A stretch of 32,463 bases of DNA from Rhodoluna sp. Its GTDB lineage: Bacteria; Actinomycetota; Actinomycetes; Actinomycetales; Microbacteriaceae. Numbering within the stretch: position 1 is the first letter of the stretch; every line of letters begins with the position of its first letter. The position numbers were made by a program, and so were the translations under genes. This document shows, piece by piece, positions 29,726 through 32,463 of this stretch. The stretch is taken from assembly GCA_016462375.1 (NCBI GenBank), contig JAEMTJ010000011.1:1-32463 (forward strand), given 5' to 3'. A model generated the notes under the pieces. It saw only the letters and a list, made by a program, of their open reading frames with translations, was not told where the DNA came from and did not search any database.

Positions 29726-30730
29726 CTAGGGCAGAACTACTACTTGGGCGGCGAAGGCAAGACCTGCGCCAAAGCCGATCTGGAGGGCTAAGCCGCCAGA
29801 TTTTACAACTCCATCCTTCAGCAATTGGTGCATAGCCAAAGGAACGCTGGCAGCCGAGGTGTTACCGGTTTTTGCAATATCCCTTGCAATAGCAACAGAT
29901 TCAGGCAGTTGCAACTGTTTAACCAGCTCATCAATGATCCTCATGTTTGCCTGATGAGTTACTAGAGCAGAGAGGTCTTCGGCTTTTATACCAGCAACCT
30001 CTAGGGCTTGCTTAGCTACTTTGACCATTTCCCAAACCGCCCATTTGAAGACTGTTAGACCGTCCTGTCGCATGGTCGGCCAGTTTGACTCACCATCTCT
30101 GAAATCTAGAAGAGACGCGGTCATTCCCACCGATGGCCATTTAGAGCCGTCAGAGCCCCAAACTGTCGGTGAGATCCCTGGTTCATCGGAAGGTCCAACA
30201 ATTGCCGCCCCTGCTCCATCAGCCAAGAGGAAAGATATGGAGCGATCCGTTGGATCAATAAAGTCACTTAGCTTTTCTCCACCGACTACCAATACATATT
30301 TTGCAACACCCGATCTAACTAGCGCGTCAGCTTGAGCGATGCCGTAGCAGTAGCCGGCACAGGCTGCTGAAATGTCATAAGCCGGTGCAGGGTTTGCACC
30401 AATTAGCTCAGTGAGCAGAGTTGCGGCCGACGGAGTCTGGTATGGGTGGCTGATGGTGCTAAAGATAACGGCACCAATTTCCTGCGGAGAGATGCCGGCC
30501 CCGGCGATTGCTTCGTTAGAAGCTTCCACTGCCATATCCATTAGCGACTGATCTTTATCGGCCCGAGCTCGGGTAATTATTCCGGTGCGCTGTCTAATCC
30601 ATTCGTCACTTGAATCAATTGGTCCAGCAATTTCATCGTTTGTCACTATCAAGCGACCACGGGCTGCTCCGAGAGAATAGATCTTGCTGAAAAGAACAGG
30701 TTGGTATTGGTTTAGTTTTGCGTGAGTCAT
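29726..30730 (-). CDS. fabH: Beta-ketoacyl-ACP synthase III (FabH)
   Basis: SAACAGYCYGIAQA (Cys), VTHQANMRIIDEL (His), GNTSAASVPLAM (Asn). Confidence 0.96.
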   Translation of the reverse strand: MTHAKLNQYQPVLFSKIYSLGAARGRLIVTNDEIAGPIDSSDEWIRQRTGIITRARADKDQSLMDMAVEASNEAIAGAGISPQEIGAVIFSTISHPYQTPSAATLLTELIGANPAPAYDISAACAGYCYGIAQADALVRSGVAKYVLVVGGEKLSDFIDPTDRSISFLLADGAGAAIVGPSDEPGISPTVWGSDGSKWPSVGMTASLLDFRDGESNWPTMRQDGLTVFKWAVWEMVKVAKQALEVAGIKAEDLSALVTHQANMRIIDELVKQLQLPESVAIARDIAKTGNTSAASVPLAMHQLLKDGVVKSGGLALQIGFGAGLAFAAQVVVLP

Positions 30731-30734
30731 CTCT

Positions 30735-31646
30735 CTACTTCCCTAGACGTGCAATCAGACTATTGGCAGAATCAAGATCTGCTGGGGACTTAAGTGCAAC
30801 GATCTCAACGCCTGGCATTCCGCGCTTGGCCAATCCAGCCAATGTTCCGGCGGGACAGAGTTCGATGACACCTGTTACTCCAGCACTTACCATTGCTTGC
30901 ATACATAGATCCCAACGCACTGAGTTAGCAACTTGTCCGACAAGGAGGGCCATGAATTCTGTTCCGGTACTGACAGACTGTCCTGCTTGGTTCGACCAGA
31001 TGCTGACTTCAGGGTTCTGGAGCTCCAATGAACTTGTGAATGTTTGAAGTTCGTCAACCGCCGGTGCCATGAACTTGGTATGAAAGGCCCCAGCAACACT
31101 CAGTGGAATTACCTTGGCACCTTCTGGAGGGGAAGAAACTAGATTTTGAATAGCTAACTTTGAGCCAGCTGCGACAACTTGCCCTGCTCCATTGAAGTTT
31201 GCTCCAGACAGACCAAGTGCAGTCAGTTTTGCAATCACAACTTCTTCAGCTCCGCCAAGAATTGCTGCCATCGATTGTTCCGATGCAGCAGAAGCTTTGG
31301 CCATTGCTTGCGCACGAACATTCACTAACTGCATAGCGCTCTGATTGCTTATGATTCCCGCGATACTTGCAGCACTCACTTCACCGACAGAGTGTCCAGC
31401 AACTCCTGAGATTTCGACAAGGTTTAAAAGGTTTGCACTTGCAATGCTTGATGCAACAATCAAAGGTTGTGCAACAGCGGTATCTCGAATAGTTTCTTCA
31501 TCGCTGAGTGTTCCATGCTTTATCAGATCGATAGAGATTACGTCAGAAAGTTGAGCAAACTGTTCTCTGAACGCTGTTATTTCTAACCATTCACTTAGAA
31601 AGCCAGGTTTCTGAGAGCCTTGACCAGGGCACAGGAGAACGATCAT
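30735..31646 (-). CDS. fabD: Malonyl-CoA:ACP transacylase (FabD)
   Basis: LLCPGQGSQKPGF, GHSVGEVSAAS, VPLSVAGAFHTKFMAPA. Confidence 0.95.
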   Translation of the reverse strand: MIVLLCPGQGSQKPGFLSEWLEITAFREQFAQLSDVISIDLIKHGTLSDEETIRDTAVAQPLIVASSIASANLLNLVEISGVAGHSVGEVSAASIAGIISNQSAMQLVNVRAQAMAKASAASEQSMAAILGGAEEVVIAKLTALGLSGANFNGAGQVVAAGSKLAIQNLVSSPPEGAKVIPLSVAGAFHTKFMAPAVDELQTFTSSLELQNPEVSIWSNQAGQSVSTGTEFMALLVGQVANSVRWDLCMQAMVSAGVTGVIELCPAGTLAGLAKRGMPGVEIVALKSPADLDSANSLIARLGK

Positions 31647-31649
31647 TGG

Positions 31650-32463
31650 CTAAGCGTCTCCACCTGATACGCCAGAAGTTCCAGCGCTGACATCAAGTAG
31701 ACGATACTTATCGATTGCAAGCTGAGGGATGTGTGGAGCCACTTCGCCTCGAGATGCAAGTTGTTCGAGCACTCTAACTACAATCGATGGACCATCAATC
31801 TTGAATGAACGTCTGGCTGCAGCTCTTGTGTCGGAGAATCCAAAACCATCAGCACCTAAAGTTGCATATTCGCCTGGGATCCACTTGCGGATTTGGTCAG
31901 GCACCTGATGCATGTAGTCGGTTACACCAATAAACGGACCAGGTGAACCGGCAAGCTTGTTGGTTAGGTAAGGAAGCGGAGCAGGGTCTGTTGGGTAAAG
32001 GAACTTCTGTTCATCGCAGGCAAGAGCGTTTCTTCTCAGTTCGCTCCAAGATGTAACCGACCAGATGTCGGCTGAAACATTCCAGTCATCATGCAGAAGT
32101 TGCTGTGCTTCGTAAGCCCAAGGGACTGCAACACCGGAGGCGAGAATCTGTGCCTTCTTTGTTGAATCCCCTCCAACGCTTATCCGATGGATGCCTTTTA
32201 GGATTCCTTCAACGTCAACACCAACTGGTTCTGCTGGTTGCACAATTGGTTCGTTATAGACAGTGATGTAGTAGATAACGTTTGGATCAACATGTGTTCC
32301 GCCATACATTCTCTCGATACCGGCTCTTATGATGTGTCCGATTTCATATCCGTAAGCGGGATCGTAAGTTAAAACGCCGCTGGTGGTTGCGGCAATGATA
32401 GGAGAATGACCATAAGCGTGCTGGAGGCCTTCACCGGTCAGTGTTGTTCTTCCAGCGGTAGCG
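31650..32463 (-). CDS. aceE: Pyruvate dehydrogenase E1 component, C-terminal part (continues past window end)
   Basis: Open frame to the window edge: ATAGRTTLTGEGLQHAYGHSPIIAATTSGVLTYDPAYGYEIGHIIRAGIERMYGG...; ENVIYYITVYNEP-like and LGADGFGFSDTRAAARRSFKIDGPSIVVRVLEQLA. The track's 31650..32309 is only the internal Met start. Confidence 0.95.
   Translation of the reverse strand, partial: ATAGRTTLTGEGLQHAYGHSPIIAATTSGVLTYDPAYGYEIGHIIRAGIERMYGGTHVDPNVIYYITVYNEPIVQPAEPVGVDVEGILKGIHRISVGGDSTKKAQILASGVAVPWAYEAQQLLHDDWNVSADIWSVTSWSELRRNALACDEQKFLYPTDPAPLPYLTNKLAGSPGPFIGVTDYMHQVPDQIRKWIPGEYATLGADGFGFSDTRAAARRSFKIDGPSIVVRVLEQLASRGEVAPHIPQLAIDKYRLLDVSAGTSGVSGGDA

Noticed and set aside
29455-29835. 126-aa + strand ORF across acpP/fabH
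   Set aside because: Antisense to acpP and the fabH 3' end, whose conserved motifs are clear; translation has no recognisable domain.

Overview
The window looks like a chromosomal core region from a low-GC-leaning actinobacterium, probably Microbacteriaceae or a Luna-like freshwater lineage (taxon is an inference). On the + strand is a tightly packed, mostly overlapping block: truncated lepA, hemW, DUF4870-like protein, hrcA (with CIRCE), dnaJ, rsmE, HIT, phoH, ybeY, CNNM/CBS protein, era, a leuL-like leader plus leuA, recO, uppS, glyS, dusB, dgt, dnaG, D-2-hydroxyacid dehydrogenase. It continues with tRNA-Asn, a sensor-kinase-like/response-regulator-like pair, def (-), a DMT-type transporter, a GT4 glycosyltransferase and a CAT-anticodon tRNA. 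On the - strand follow an amidohydrolase and tdk, then DUF3145 (+), then the aceE-fabD-fabH-acpP-fabF cluster (-). I see no CRISPR array, phage, integrase or transposase. The most interesting items are: (1) an adjacent histidine-kinase-like/response-regulator-like pair in which the phosphoacceptor His is Asn and the receiver has lost its acidic pair (DD to GG), its phosphoacceptor Asp (to Glu) and its conserved Lys; (2) a leuA leader peptide MFFALLLNSRDEA* with three consecutive Leu codons and an 8-bp perfect stem overlapping its end, apparently without a classical U-tract terminator; (3) an abrupt break of lepA homology about 100 bp from the window edge; (4) a long basic helical C-terminal tail on the glycosyltransferase.
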